A stretch of DNA of 64,000 nt, taken from the NCBI GenBank assembly GCA_034670405.1, contig JAXDDX010000015.1, positions 5,982,001 to 6,046,000 of the forward strand. Reading direction: 5' to 3'. The stretch is from Hoplostethus atlanticus. Taxonomy: Eukaryota > Chordata > Actinopteri > Trachichthyiformes > Trachichthyidae. The notes under the pieces are model-generated. The model was not told the origin of the DNA. It did no database searches and was given only the letters and a program-made list of their open reading frames with translations. Shown piece after piece: positions 22,300 to 33,205 of the stretch. The translations under genes and the position numbers were made by a program. Within the stretch, counting starts at the first letter, position 1, and the number at the start of each line of letters is the position of its first letter.

Positions 22300-23323
22300 C
22301 TGAGCAGAAACATCACACAGTTTGACCCCAAGGCAGGAGGTAAGAGCTATCAGTCAGGAGTATCTGGGAAGCCATCAGCAAACCAATCAGAAAAGAAATT
22401 GATGAATCAATCGGCAAAGTCAAACAGTAAACAGATCCTGATGCTGCAGAACGGATATAAAGACTTCTGACTGGTTTGTTCAAGTTCAAAGTGGATCCCA
22501 AAAGCAAGTAAGGCCCCGACGGCTGTGAGGAAACAGCTTTGCTCACACCAGGACATCAAGAGAGTCCCTCCTGCCTCTCTGTCTGATTCAGTCTGTAATC
22601 CAGCACAAACACACCCGCATCACAACCATATTTTCCTGTGCAGTTGGGAGGATATTTTTCGTGATCCTGGGATCTAAAATGATGGAAATGTAATATATGA
22701 GATTCTTCAGTCTAGTCAGAACCATCATATGCAGCAGTTATTATTTCTTGTCTTGGTTTATTATTGGTAGGAGCTCAAAGTGGGTGTCCACAATCAGTAA
22801 GACACTAAGGCGTGTTATGACCACTGTTGGGAACATGCACATTTCATACAAATCTACCCAAAGGGGACAGAATGACAGTACCTTCAGTGTGTAGCCAGTC
22901 AATGTTAATGTCAGTGCAAAGATGGATACTTGATGATCTCATTGGATGAGTGTCTCAAGCTTGTTCTGAGTGCTTATTGGCATCCAGCAAATGTATCAAC
23001 ACTGATGGACTGGAACGTTTTGGTTTGGTTGGTCGATTCCAGATGAACTAAAATTGTCTATTATTTTTATTAAAGCATAATAGTGTCTATTATCAATTTG
23101 CTTTTCTGCTGCTTAATATAACTCTGCTGCCATTCAATTCCACACGCCAGAGACATGAACCTTCACAACCTGATCAATAGTTGTGTACCAGCAAATATTA
23201 CCTCAGTTGGCCTCGTGAGGTCAAACTAAAAAAAAAGTCAAAAGGCCACAACTCTTGCACCATGTGTGCTATTATCGCGCCCCTTGGTCCGTCTGTCCAG
23301 CTGTTACTGTTCCACACATGTAC

Positions 23324-23420
23324 CTGTTGGAACATCAAAGTCCACCAGGATGGATTTACCGCCATTTTGAATCAGTTCTTTCCCTCGGGGGTTTTTCAGT
23401 TTTTGAGCAGTCGACGCCAT
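23324..23420 (-). CDS. orphan start-codon exon candidate, unknown product
   Basis: A 32-codon open frame starting in a strong initiation context (GGCGCCATGGCG), MASTAQKLKNPRGKELIQNG and on to VDFDVPT, ending at a good donor match (CCAACAG|GTACAT), phase 1. The surrounding bases are CpG-containing within an otherwise A/T-rich intergenic region. I do not recognise the protein. No partner exon was found downstream on this strand before usp25. Its phase 1 end does not fit usp25 exon 2, which needs phase 0, so it is not an in-frame alternative first exon of usp25. It may be chance. Confidence 0.25.
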
Positions 23421-26400
23421 GGCGCCCGGTCTGTCGCTAAATGTAGCCCCTGAGTAAAGAGGAAGGGAGTGGGTGTGTTTGGCTTCGTGCAGGCTCTTTG
23501 TGTACACATTATATTGGAATGAAAGTCTGCATACATCCATCTCGGCTGCACTGTTTCACTCAGAGTCCATCTTTTACTCTGGGGTTTATTTATGGGTGTG
23601 TCCTATCACATGATGACTCTCAACTCTCATCTCTTTTTGAATATTTATTTTAAACATTTCATCATTTTCAAAGTGACCGATATGGGTGTACAAATGTCAG
23701 GAACACTGGGCCGCCTACTGTTGAATTTAAGATTGGTCAATATACGAGTATTGGTTGTGGCAGCATGGACAATCAGATAATGGCTTACAACTCAGGGTGT
23801 GTTTGCATTGCCACTATGAAAGTAGGTATGCATATACAGTATGTCTGGACTTCCTTTTCTATTCTTTCTATTTCTATTTGTATTTCTATTCACTATTGCT
23901 ATGAAACGTGAGTGTCAAAACCCTCCCTGACCCCTGACATCTTTAAATCTGGAGTCATTGCTCATAGCTTTCTTGTCACAAACACACAGATGCCACAGAC
24001 AAAAGAGTCCGATCAATCAATACATCAATCAGAGCAATGCAGCCCGTTTCTCACAGCAACCTCCTATAGTCGTTTTCACCATTGTGGACTTTTTATCCGC
24101 CCTGCAGGATATTACCTGCCATAAAACATGAACCAGTAAGAGCCGATTCATCATCTGAGCCAATGTTTCTCAGGCGGAAGCGTGGGTGAGCCTCAATGTA
24201 TCAAGGGTGCCGTATATGAGGTCCTGGTCTTCATATAAGACAAGACAAGCCTCAGTATCTCTTGCAGTCAGGGGGATATTACAATGCCATATAGAGATCC
24301 CAGTAACTGATCCCCTCATTTAATATTAAACCCAGACGTCCATCACAGATGTTATTATGTGATACGGGGCAGATGACAGCAACGTACCTGCTGGGTAACA
24401 TACCAGAACTCGTGCACAGAGGTTATACTCAGTGCAAACGTTTTGTTGGAAACAGTATAATGGCAGCATTGAACGGTCGAGTTCATTAGAAACAACTTGC
24501 AAACACAATCCTGTTCTTCCATCACATCTTTTCGAATGCAATGTGAGCATTGATTTTATGGCAGCGGTAATGAATGAAGTAGTTAAAGTCGGCTGTGACC
24601 GGTTATGTTCAAGTGTAGCTTTATAATTGTGTTCTGTTAGCGACAAACTATGCTGTTGTTCCTCACCGCCGCCTCAGTAAATGCACCGATCCAGAATTTG
24701 GCCAAACAAAATCTGCAGACTCTTGAAGAATTTGATGGAAAGTAACAGAGGAAATAGTGCCTTATGAAACCTTATGAAAGTAACATAAAAAAAAAAAATC
24801 CAAAGTAACTTTAAATGTAAGTCTGTTGTACATCAAGGTTTGCAAACATTATAAATAATAAAGCCTTGGGAATACACGGAAAGCTCATTTTCAGTTGTCA
24901 CACACAGTCAGTCAATAGAAACATCAGAATGGGAGCGATGGCAACAGTTCAGCAGGGGGTGCAGTTATGAGTTTACTTTGTTTTGAGAATCAACATGCAA
25001 GGTGATATATTTCTCATATTTCTCTTTATATTTCACAGTTAGATCAAACTTTTAATGACTTTTGACTTTTATTTTTTTAATACCAGATGCAGCAATATCT
25101 GTTCTGTTTTGCCTCCACACAACAACACGGTGGGACATCAGAGCAGCAAACTCAACAGAGTTAAATTTGGCATGCTTCCCCCTAAATGGCCCTTAGCCCC
25201 CCGCGGCACAAAGTTCACATCTCAGGCTGGTCTTAGCTAGACTGGTTGACACTGAACTGCCCTTTCTCATTCTACCGGGGATTTTGAGAAATGTTTACTC
25301 GGAAAGTTCACGACCCCGCGATGTCATCACGTGCGCGGTGCGGTGCGGTGCGATGGAACGCGCAGGAAATTACAGGCAAATACATTTCCAGGAGGATTGG
25401 GACTTTTCTGCATCAAAGAGGTAGAAATTGATTGTCGACATAGTTGTCTCTCTAGTCTAAAATTGAGAATCAGTTCAGGTCAGAATCAGGTCAAGAGTGA
25501 AATGAATCACCCAAGAAAATATCTCATCCAATGCTCAAAAAAAAAAATGTATACCCAAAGGTGAAGTACAAGAGAATGCTTCTATCTCCGCGGGGCGATG
25601 AGCGGAGGAAGAAGACGCGAGCAGACAGCAGATTGACGTCGCTGGCTCTCCCCGACCGGTTTGTAAAACATTTACCCTTGCGCTTATCTGACATGGCAAA
25701 TGTCAGCCATGTTCTTTCAGTGTCAGCCGAGATCCCTCAAGCCGACAGGCTGCACCGTGGACTGCAGAGGGACTCTCGCTCGTCATAAATATTTCAGCCG
25801 CTCTGTTTACATGCATGCACTTGACCATCAGTATGGAGGCCTGACAGAACACCTACCGTTGACCTATAAATAATGAAACCTTTAGTCTTATTCCTCACAC
25901 CCAGAGAGCCCAGCATTTAAGAAAATGGACTATCACTTCGGACTATTGTTTGTCTGTCTGTTCTGTAGTATAAGTCATTTATGAATCATGGCCCCTACCG
26001 GGAGGCAGAGCGGGTCAAAAGGCTATCAGGAGTGATTAAAAGAGAGGACTGAAGTTGTCATATTTATACCAAACGGTAGAAGAATGGCCTTGTGATTGTA
26101 ATGCCCAGGAGGGGGGCGGGTGCTGGGGTGTGGAGGCGGGTGGGGGGGGGGGGGGAGGTCACAGCTGCAGGCCAACAGTTGATCCTGTGCCGGGAAACAG
26201 GATCAGCCAGGTCAGGGCAAGGGGAGGCAAAAAGGTTGTGACCCCGGGGGGTAAGGAACAGGCTTCACAAAGAGGTAACATCTTCAAAAGCTACGGCCCC
26301 CGCCGGGGGAGCTAGTAAGGTTGGGAAAATAAACCAGTTTGACCTCCTTTCTCTGAGCGGGAGTTTCCCCAGGTGTTTGCTTTAACCTCTTTGCCGGTTT

Positions 26401-28119
26401 CAGACTTGAGCCTCCGCTCTTCTGTCTTTACACCGAGTGTTTGCAGCAGCGTGACTTAAAAGGCAAAGGAAAGCAACGTTTTCACTCGTATCGTTTTGGA
26501 AGAAAGCCTGGTGTTTTACTGAGAGCTCTGCCTGAATGACATGTGACCATAAAATGCTAATTACATTGTGTGTATGTGTGTGTGTGTGTGTGTGTGTTTA
26601 CATAACATCTGAGGTCAAACCATGTGCTCAAAGTTCAAACACTTGTATGGGGCCAGGGTGATTGAACATCTGTGAGCATATTTATCACACCAGTCACCAT
26701 GACAACTAGTGACAAGTGTTGGCTCTGTATGGTCTCCATGTGAATAAACAAAGCGCCTCACCCAACCAGCAAAACTGAAACTAGTCCCTTTTCTCAGTAA
26801 CACTGAAGTCCACAGACCACATATCACCGTGGCTGATGCGATTTTCACTTGTTCCCATGTTGACTAAATTTGTTAACTACAGTCACGATGTTGTTAGGCT
26901 CCGGGAATTCAAAGTGCTCTTATTTGAGGCATTGGTGGCAGCGGTGTGCAGCAGCTCACTTCCTTTTGGCCTCACGCTGAGGTCAGGAAATCAAACAGAG
27001 AAGCCACAGACAAACAGCCGATTGTCAAGTTTTACACCTTGACCTCGGCTTAAACTTGTGACTCCGTCCTTTATGTTTGCCGCCGCTCCGGCAGTCGGGA
27101 GGAAATCAAGAGGTTATTGGCGGTTCAGCCTTGATAAGAATCTTGAAATGGAGAAGTTCACCGAGGGGAAAGGTTACTGGGAGTTTAAAGAGAGTGCAGT
27201 CAGTCATGGGGAGGATTAAATAAAAGGGAAGTCGGGGCTGAGGAACTGTGCTGGATTTCAAAAGTGCACTGCAGACAAAAAGCCGTCTGTTCGCCCCAGC
27301 GGACTTCATATTCAAACCCAGTGCGAGGGGGAAGTTTAGCTTGAACTCGTCGTCACCTTTGCAAAGTCTCTTGCACTGCAGCGCTGTTTTTATTTCTTCT
27401 CATGGCCAGGCAAATCCTCACCAAAAAAAAACAACATAATAGTGGAGGCTGAACACGAGACTTCAGGTGTTCAAATGGCTGTATAATGCAATCTATTTTG
27501 GGGTCTAAATGCAAGATGCATGTTCCATTTTTCCGAGGCATATCCTTGGGCATGCATTCAGGGCACATCTGTTGACCTCCATGTGTCCTCCCTCCTCTCA
27601 ATGTCTTTCCTGCCTTTGTTAAGAATCAGCACTGTAGTGAACAGCAGCCAACTCAGAAGCAGACGTTTTGTGGGAAATACAGGACATCCTCTCTGCATTG
27701 TAATAATGGCCGTAGTCTTTGATTACTCAAAGGGATTTTGGCTTTTTATGTCCTCAAGGTTTGTTTTTTGGTCTTTTGGTGCTGCCATGTTTACCCCACT
27801 ACAAGCTTTGTTTCATGTCCATTTAAACTCTAAAACTGATTGACCAATCTCATGAAACGTGCATTGGCTGTATGTCACACCTGAACATGAGTTTTCAATG
27901 TTTTGAAGTTGTAAATGAACGGTTTACATTTGTATCGTTTGGAGGCATTGTAGCAAGACAGGTATGTATTTCTGAAAGATGGGAGGAGATGAAATTCCAT
28001 CAGCCAATGCTACCATCACCATCGATTAATACACTCAAACACATCCCAGATCTGTGCATTAAGCCGTTCATATAAATGAAAACATACGATGGCAAAGTAG
28101 AAAAAAAGAAACACATTCA
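23421..28119. other. intergenic stretch between nrip1 3' end and 23.4 kb
   Basis: No gene recognised. It contains a short gcggt pentamer run at about 25334-25352, a GC-rich patch near 25590-25660, a G-rich patch (26108-26158) and a GT microsatellite (26567-26597). Confidence 0.6.
26567..26597. repeat. GT microsatellite
   Basis: GT repeat with one TA interruption. Confidence 0.9.
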
Positions 28120-28142
28120 TACTAGGTCATGCATTTTAGTAC

Positions 28143-28148
28143 TTTATT
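28143..28148 (-). terminator. distal polyadenylation signal AATAAA for nrip1
   Basis: AATAAA on the transcribed strand, the last one before the composition changes to ordinary intergenic sequence. The choice among several AATAAA copies is inferred. Confidence 0.4.
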
Positions 28149-30344
28149 TTTGAGATATCAGTGCAAATGAACACCAAAAATGAAAACATAAAAAAAATAA
28201 AAAAAATGAAATAATGTTTCAGGTCTTCACATGGAAAAATGAAACATCTTTTTTTTTTATATTTGCTGCTACAAATGTATTTTTCAGATGCACAATGCAG
28301 GTCTATGATTGTACGTCAATCCTCCACTATAGCCCCAAGCTCCTTCGCGGAGCTTTTGTTAACCAGTAACAGAAAAAGAAAAAAAATCACAAAAATATTC
28401 AATGCACGTTTATTTTTCATACATTTTTATCAACTTGCTCGACAGCCTGTGGTTATTTAGGGACCGTTCATATTCTAAATGAACCTCTCTCTGTGATAAA
28501 AAAAGACCTATTTTAAGACTTGACATTTTCCCCCATCACCAGTAGGGATACACAGGTAGTTCCCATGCGTCTGCATGCAACAGGCAGCAGTGAGGAGAGT
28601 CAGACATTATTACACAACACAGCGCAGGATAGATTATCATTTACCACATAGAGACACATGCAAAGAACAAACCAACCAAAAAAAGATGGGCATAGCATCC
28701 TCTGCCTTTGTATGTACACTAGTACGCATATAATTCATATTTACATGTCAGGGCATTAAAAACTAGGGTAATATCTTTTTCTTCAACAATACAAAATAGT
28801 CATCTTTCATAATGAAAGTACTATTTACACAAATATATTTAACCATTGTGAAAATGTATTAATAATAGAAGAAACATACTTCATAGGTATATGTATTAAA
28901 AAGATCACAAGACTAAATGGATAACGCAGTGTGTGAAAACTAAAACGGATACTGAAAAAAATACAGTACAATCAAAATAAGGAGCTAGATACCAGATATC
29001 CCTCAAGACACCAACATGTCTCGGTGATTATTGGGGGGCAGGTACACATATCCAGCTGCTTTGAAAAAGAAAAGAAATGTACCTGTGGTTTTCTCTTTAT
29101 TTTCATGCAATTCTTTTTGACATTTTTATGAGTTAAGAGACTGTCACAAAAATAAAAAAAAGGTGTCCATAAAGCACAAGAGTCAAGAAAGAATTTTAAA
29201 AAAACTTCACAAATTCTCAACAGATAACAATACTGACATTTTTTTCCATTACATGCCATTAAACTTATTCTTGAAAAAAGGACACCGGAGACTTAAAATC
29301 GACAGTGCAAACTCTGGGTACAACTTTATAGAACTTGAAAAAGAGACATGCCGTGTGCTTCTCACTCAACGTCTGCGTGTGCATGAGGAGAAATGAGGCT
29401 GGTTTTACCCAGGATGGAAAAATAACACCTACTCAGACACTGAAGCCTTTTAACTGTTGCTCTAGAAACCTGTTTACACACAGTTGCGTGCGCCACAGAT
29501 GCCCTGTTGACCCACCTGCACGAAACTGCACAATCTGCAAAGAAATTAGCCTGAATTTGCACTGTCGAATTTTAGCCTAACAAGTTCAATTCGGATCAAA
29601 GCAAAATACAATGAATTGTGACCATTCGAACCCCCTGTTGATATATTGTCATCCCCGCTGGTAATTACGCCACGCGGTGATTCTTGAGGAAACGCAAGAG
29701 AAAGCATTCATCACAGTAGGATCCCCCTCTGACACTATTGCATCGTGAATATTGTTTTCAAGGTCCTCCTTTGAATGGCTCCTATCTTGTACACTTTCAC
29801 AATAGACTGCTGTGTCTGCCCCCAGAATGACTTTATTTGGAATCTGATCTAAAATTGATGGGGACTCTTGTCTATCTGGAAATGTTCTGATGGAGAAAAT
29901 AAATAAAACGTCCACTGAACTGAGTGCTAACATTTTTGGAGTCATCAATAATAAATGTTGCTTGAAATGTTCTTTCTAAATGTTTCATGGCAGGCAACAA
30001 AGAGGACACAGACTAGTGATAGGTGTACGATTCAAAACGCAAGTTATGGGAGTAAAACAAGACCAGATTCTAAAAGGAGGACTTGTGAAATAGGTACTGC
30101 ATGATTATCAGTAATGGGCAATGTTAACTTTGACATGTTCTTAATTTTGGTTTCATCAATTAGACATTCTGCAAAAGGTACAGCTATTTTGTACCGTTCT
30201 ATAACCTCACCATTTAAAGTTGAGAAAGTAATGAAAATATGCCTTTGAACTTGAACTTGCTCTATTCCACAAAAGAAAATCTTCATTTTTGCATTCTTAA
30301 TGTTATTTTGTCTCATCAAACTTCAAACCAAATTTGGCAAGTCA

Positions 30345-30345
<1 letters not shown>

Positions 30346-30385
<40 letters not shown>

Positions 30386-30412
30386 CACACACATGTATAT
30401 ATATATATATAT
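30346..30412. repeat. TA-rich microsatellite in nrip1 3' UTR
   Basis: Two TA blocks around a short catatacacacacatg centre, about 65 nt downstream of the nrip1 stop codon. Confidence 0.9.
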
Positions 30413-30472
30413 TTAAAAAAAAGTCATTGCAATCTTTTCCCCCTTTTGTCTTTTTTGTAGTTGATAAAACTT

Positions 30473-33205
30473 CTATTTAGATGATTGGCTCAGTCCCTGG
30501 CTCTCGTGGCTGTGCTTGTCGTTATGGGTCGGTGATTGCGGGGTGGAGCTCAGTCTGTGTTCATAGGCATGCACATCGCTGATTGGCTCCTCCTTAACTC
30601 GAACCGCAGGCTGGGTCCCCTGATCCCTCACCTCCTGCCTCAGCTGAGTGCTACCCTTCTGCAACATATAGTACAGAATGGGGTTGGAGCGTGTCAGCCG
30701 TGGAGAGTCTGGGTTGGATTCACAGCCCCCCTCCTCCTCCTCCTCCTGCTGCCCAGTCCATCGCACCGGGCTCTCTGGCTCCTGTTTGACCAAAGTCGGG
30801 GGGTCCCGTTTTTGAGTGGCCGGCCACGGGGCTGGGTGGCGGCCCCAGGGGGCGCGGAGGGGGCCGTCACCTGCCGGAGGGGCGGGCAGGGGTCTGAGAT
30901 TATTGGGGAGCCCTGAGCTGAGGGAGCCGTGGGGGTGCCAGGGCAGATGGAGGAAGCTGTGATTGTGGGCCGGCTGACTGAGAACGCTGCCGTTGGCCTT
31001 GCCGTTGGCCTGCAGGACGGAGGGGCTGGGTGGCCCCCGGTGCTGCTGGGACAGCTCCTTCAGGCAGTTGTCAGACAGCAGCAGCTGCTTGAGCACATTG
31101 AAGCCCCGACTCTCTCTGGTAAGGGGTTCGCTTGGGGGGCTCCTGGGCGGAGCCACCTCCTCCTTGGGACTCCTCTGCTGGTCATGCGCTTCCTGAAGAG
31201 CCAATGAGGCGAGGCTGTTGCTGTCTCGACTGTCCACTGCCCTCGGAGAGTTGACGCTGTTCAGGCTCTCCGTTCGGTCAGAGCAGAGGCGTCTCTTCTT
31301 GGGGCTGGGGCTCGGGTACTCCCTCTGCTCCTCTTTAACCTGTCTGGGCTGCGTCTCGGCCTGCACAGCAGCACTGGTGTAGTAGGTAGCAGTCTGTTGT
31401 TTTAGCAGCTGGCTGAGGAGGCCGTATTTTGCTATGACCTCTGCGGGCCGTGGCTCTGTTTTAAAGTCCTGCTGAGGCGCTGAGAGGGGGCTGTTCTTGT
31501 CGTAGCCACTCCGTCTCTTTCTGCCACTCAAATCCTCAGACGTGGCCAAGGACGGCCCCGTCTCCTCCACGTGCTCCGTTTTGACCTTTACATCCAAAGG
31601 GGGCCCATTGGAGCTGTCACAAATGACAGAGGTGCCAGGGCTCCTCTCAAAGCACCTCCCCGCTGCCTCCGCGCTCCTCCTACCGCTCCCGGCAAGCCTG
31701 TCTTTGTGGTTGCCGACAGCGGTGGCCGAGCCTGTTCCTAGCAGGAGCTGCAGCACTGTGCGCCTCTCCAGAAGGTTCTCAATCTGGGAGGAAGGGGGCG
31801 AGGCCTCCTTCCGGCTGAAAGGCGTGCCACTTCCAGAGGGCCCGTCGGAGAGCGGAGTGGTGGTGTTCCTGTGGATGGGTGCGTTGAGCCTCTCCAACAG
31901 CGCCAAGGGCCTGCCCGCATCCAGCTCCTGGCCCGGCGCCTTGCTGGAGGGGATGGGCGGGGAGGGCGTGCCACACTGGGCCAGGTTCTGTAACAGTTTG
32001 CTGGCACTGAAGGCAGGCTCAGACGCCTTCTCAGCAGGGAAGGCTTTAGACTTACACAAATCCAGCGGGCTGGACTGATCGTGGGGGGAGGGGTAGGAGT
32101 ATGGGGACTGTGCGCTGCTGGGGTCTCGACTGAGGGAGTAGAGGGGCTGGGCTGGCGGTCCGGGCCTGTCCATGGGGCTCTTTGTCCTGGTCTCGTCCCA
32201 GGGCATCGGCCCCTTTGGTGGTCCCCGGGACATAGTGGCCATGGTTATGTCAAGTGGCAAATCTGGAGTAGCTACACTTTTGTTTACCTTCTCATTATTT
32301 CTGCGCTCGAGAAGGAGCTGCATGAGCGTGAGCTTAGGATGGGATTTCAGGTCTGGGCTCATTTCAAGCTCCTTGCCCTTAGAGACCTTCGACCCAGATG
32401 GCTCTGGTTTCCACTTGTTTATCAATGACTCAGTCAGTTTGTCCAAGGAGGAGGTAGAGAAGGAGGATGAGGAAGAGGAGGAAAATGCAGTGGAAACAGA
32501 GGAGACAGCAGTAGAGGAGGGAGAAAAGGCTGTGGCAGAGGGCTGAGCAGAAGAGGGAGGGGAGAAAGCAACTGGGGTACAGGAAAACACTGGGGTAGAG
32601 GAAGAGAAGGTGGAGGAGGAGTAGGAAGAGGAGGAGGAGGCTTTGGGCCCAGTGTCTGGGGCATTGGCCCGGCTCCTCATGGAGAGGTCAATGGGAGAGC
32701 AGCTTGAGTAGGAACTCTCTGCATCACTGCTGTCCTTGGCCAGGCTCCTCTCCTGTGTGGAGCACTCGCTGTCCGAGGTGACGGAAGAGGAGCCGCTCGG
32801 CGGCAGGACGCCACAGCTGTCCTCTAGGTGCCCATTCTTAGTCAGCTGCTTCTGGTTGTTGTGGTTGTTGAGGAGCAGCAGGAGCAAGCTGCTGCAGGTC
32901 TGGGGGGGGCGAGTTGGACGTGAGTCAAAGCCTCGCTTCTCCCTAGGCGGCTGGTTCTGGGTGTGGCTCGGGGCACGTGGAGGAGGGGGAGGAGGGGGAG
33001 GAGAGCTCTGGCTGTGGCCACACAGCAGGGAGGGGCTCCCTGGGCTGGACAGGGCCATTCGGGGGAGTGTTGTTGTTCCTGTGGTTGTAGTTGTCATCCC
33101 GTTTTGGGTGGTTAAGGAGCTTAGTGTGTCTGAGGCTCCAGGCAGAGAATCTCCCACACTGGGTGGCCTTTTGTCCTGACCCAGCTGCTGGGTTGCCATA
33201 GCGGC
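30473..33205 (-). CDS. nrip1: nrip1 3' reading-frame segment (central and C-terminal domains)
   Basis: 910 codons beginning AAMATQQLGQDKRP and ending LSQSSK, stop at 30473-30475. It has no internal stop or further shift. It holds a proline run (SPPPPPPPPR), a long serine-rich block (about codons 217-280 of the open frame counted from 33286), six receptor-box positions including the C-terminal LYYML, two CtBP-type motifs and five SUMO-consensus sites (VKTE, FKTE, VKEE, VKQE, VKEE). SASKLLQNLAQCG, IENLLERRTVLQLLLG, FNVLKQLLLS and NPILYYMLQKG match human. The serine-rich block has no obvious human counterpart. Confidence 0.94.
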   Translation of the reverse strand, partial: AAMATQQLGQDKRPPSVGDSLPGASDTLSSLTTQNGMTTTTTGTTTLPRMALSSPGSPSLLCGHSQSSPPPPPPPPRAPSHTQNQPPREKRGFDSRPTRPPQTCSSLLLLLLNNHNNQKQLTKNGHLEDSCGVLPPSGSSSVTSDSECSTQERSLAKDSSDAESSYSSCSPIDLSMRSRANAPDTGPKASSSSSYSSSTFSSSTPVFSCTPVAFSPPSSAQPSATAFSPSSTAVSSVSTAFSSSSSSSFSTSSLDKLTESLINKWKPEPSGSKVSKGKELEMSPDLKSHPKLTLMQLLLERRNNEKVNKSVATPDLPLDITMATMSRGPPKGPMPWDETRTKSPMDRPGPPAQPLYSLSRDPSSAQSPYSYPSPHDQSSPLDLCKSKAFPAEKASEPAFSASKLLQNLAQCGTPSPPIPSSKAPGQELDAGRPLALLERLNAPIHRNTTTPLSDGPSGSGTPFSRKEASPPSSQIENLLERRTVLQLLLGTGSATAVGNHKDRLAGSGRRSAEAAGRCFERSPGTSVICDSSNGPPLDVKVKTEHVEETGPSLATSEDLSGRKRRSGYDKNSPLSAPQQDFKTEPRPAEVIAKYGLLSQLLKQQTATYYTSAAVQAETQPRQVKEEQREYPSPSPKKRRLCSDRTESLNSVNSPRAVDSRDSNSLASLALQEAHDQQRSPKEEVAPPRSPPSEPLTRESRGFNVLKQLLLSDNCLKELSQQHRGPPSPSVLQANGKANGSVLSQPAHNHSFLHLPWHPHGSLSSGLPNNLRPLPAPPAGDGPLRAPWGRHPAPWPATQKRDPPTLVKQEPESPVRWTGQQEEEEEGGCESNPDSPRLTRSNPILYYMLQKGSTQLRQEVRDQGTQPAVRVKEEPISDVHAYEHRLSSTPQSPTHNDKHSHESQGLSQSSK

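Larger units (their letters stand above)
18760..23323. other. intergenic stretch upstream of usp25
   Basis: No gene recognised. A/T-rich from 18780 to 19800. It contains a fish interspersed repeat (about 19966-20165), a foldback element (20612-20752) and a CT microsatellite (22262-22295). Confidence 0.6.
28120..30472 (-). other. nrip1: nrip1 3' UTR (predicted)
   Basis: A/T-rich 2.35 kb following the stop codon, with no open frame of interest. A distal AATAAA (plus-strand TTTATT at 28143-28148) sets the suggested 3' end; nearer AATAAA copies occur, for example around 29097 and 29828. Long AU-rich 3' UTRs are typical of NRIP1. It contains a TA-rich microsatellite (30346-30412) and three Pumilio-type sites close together (28711-28829). 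Confidence 0.55.
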
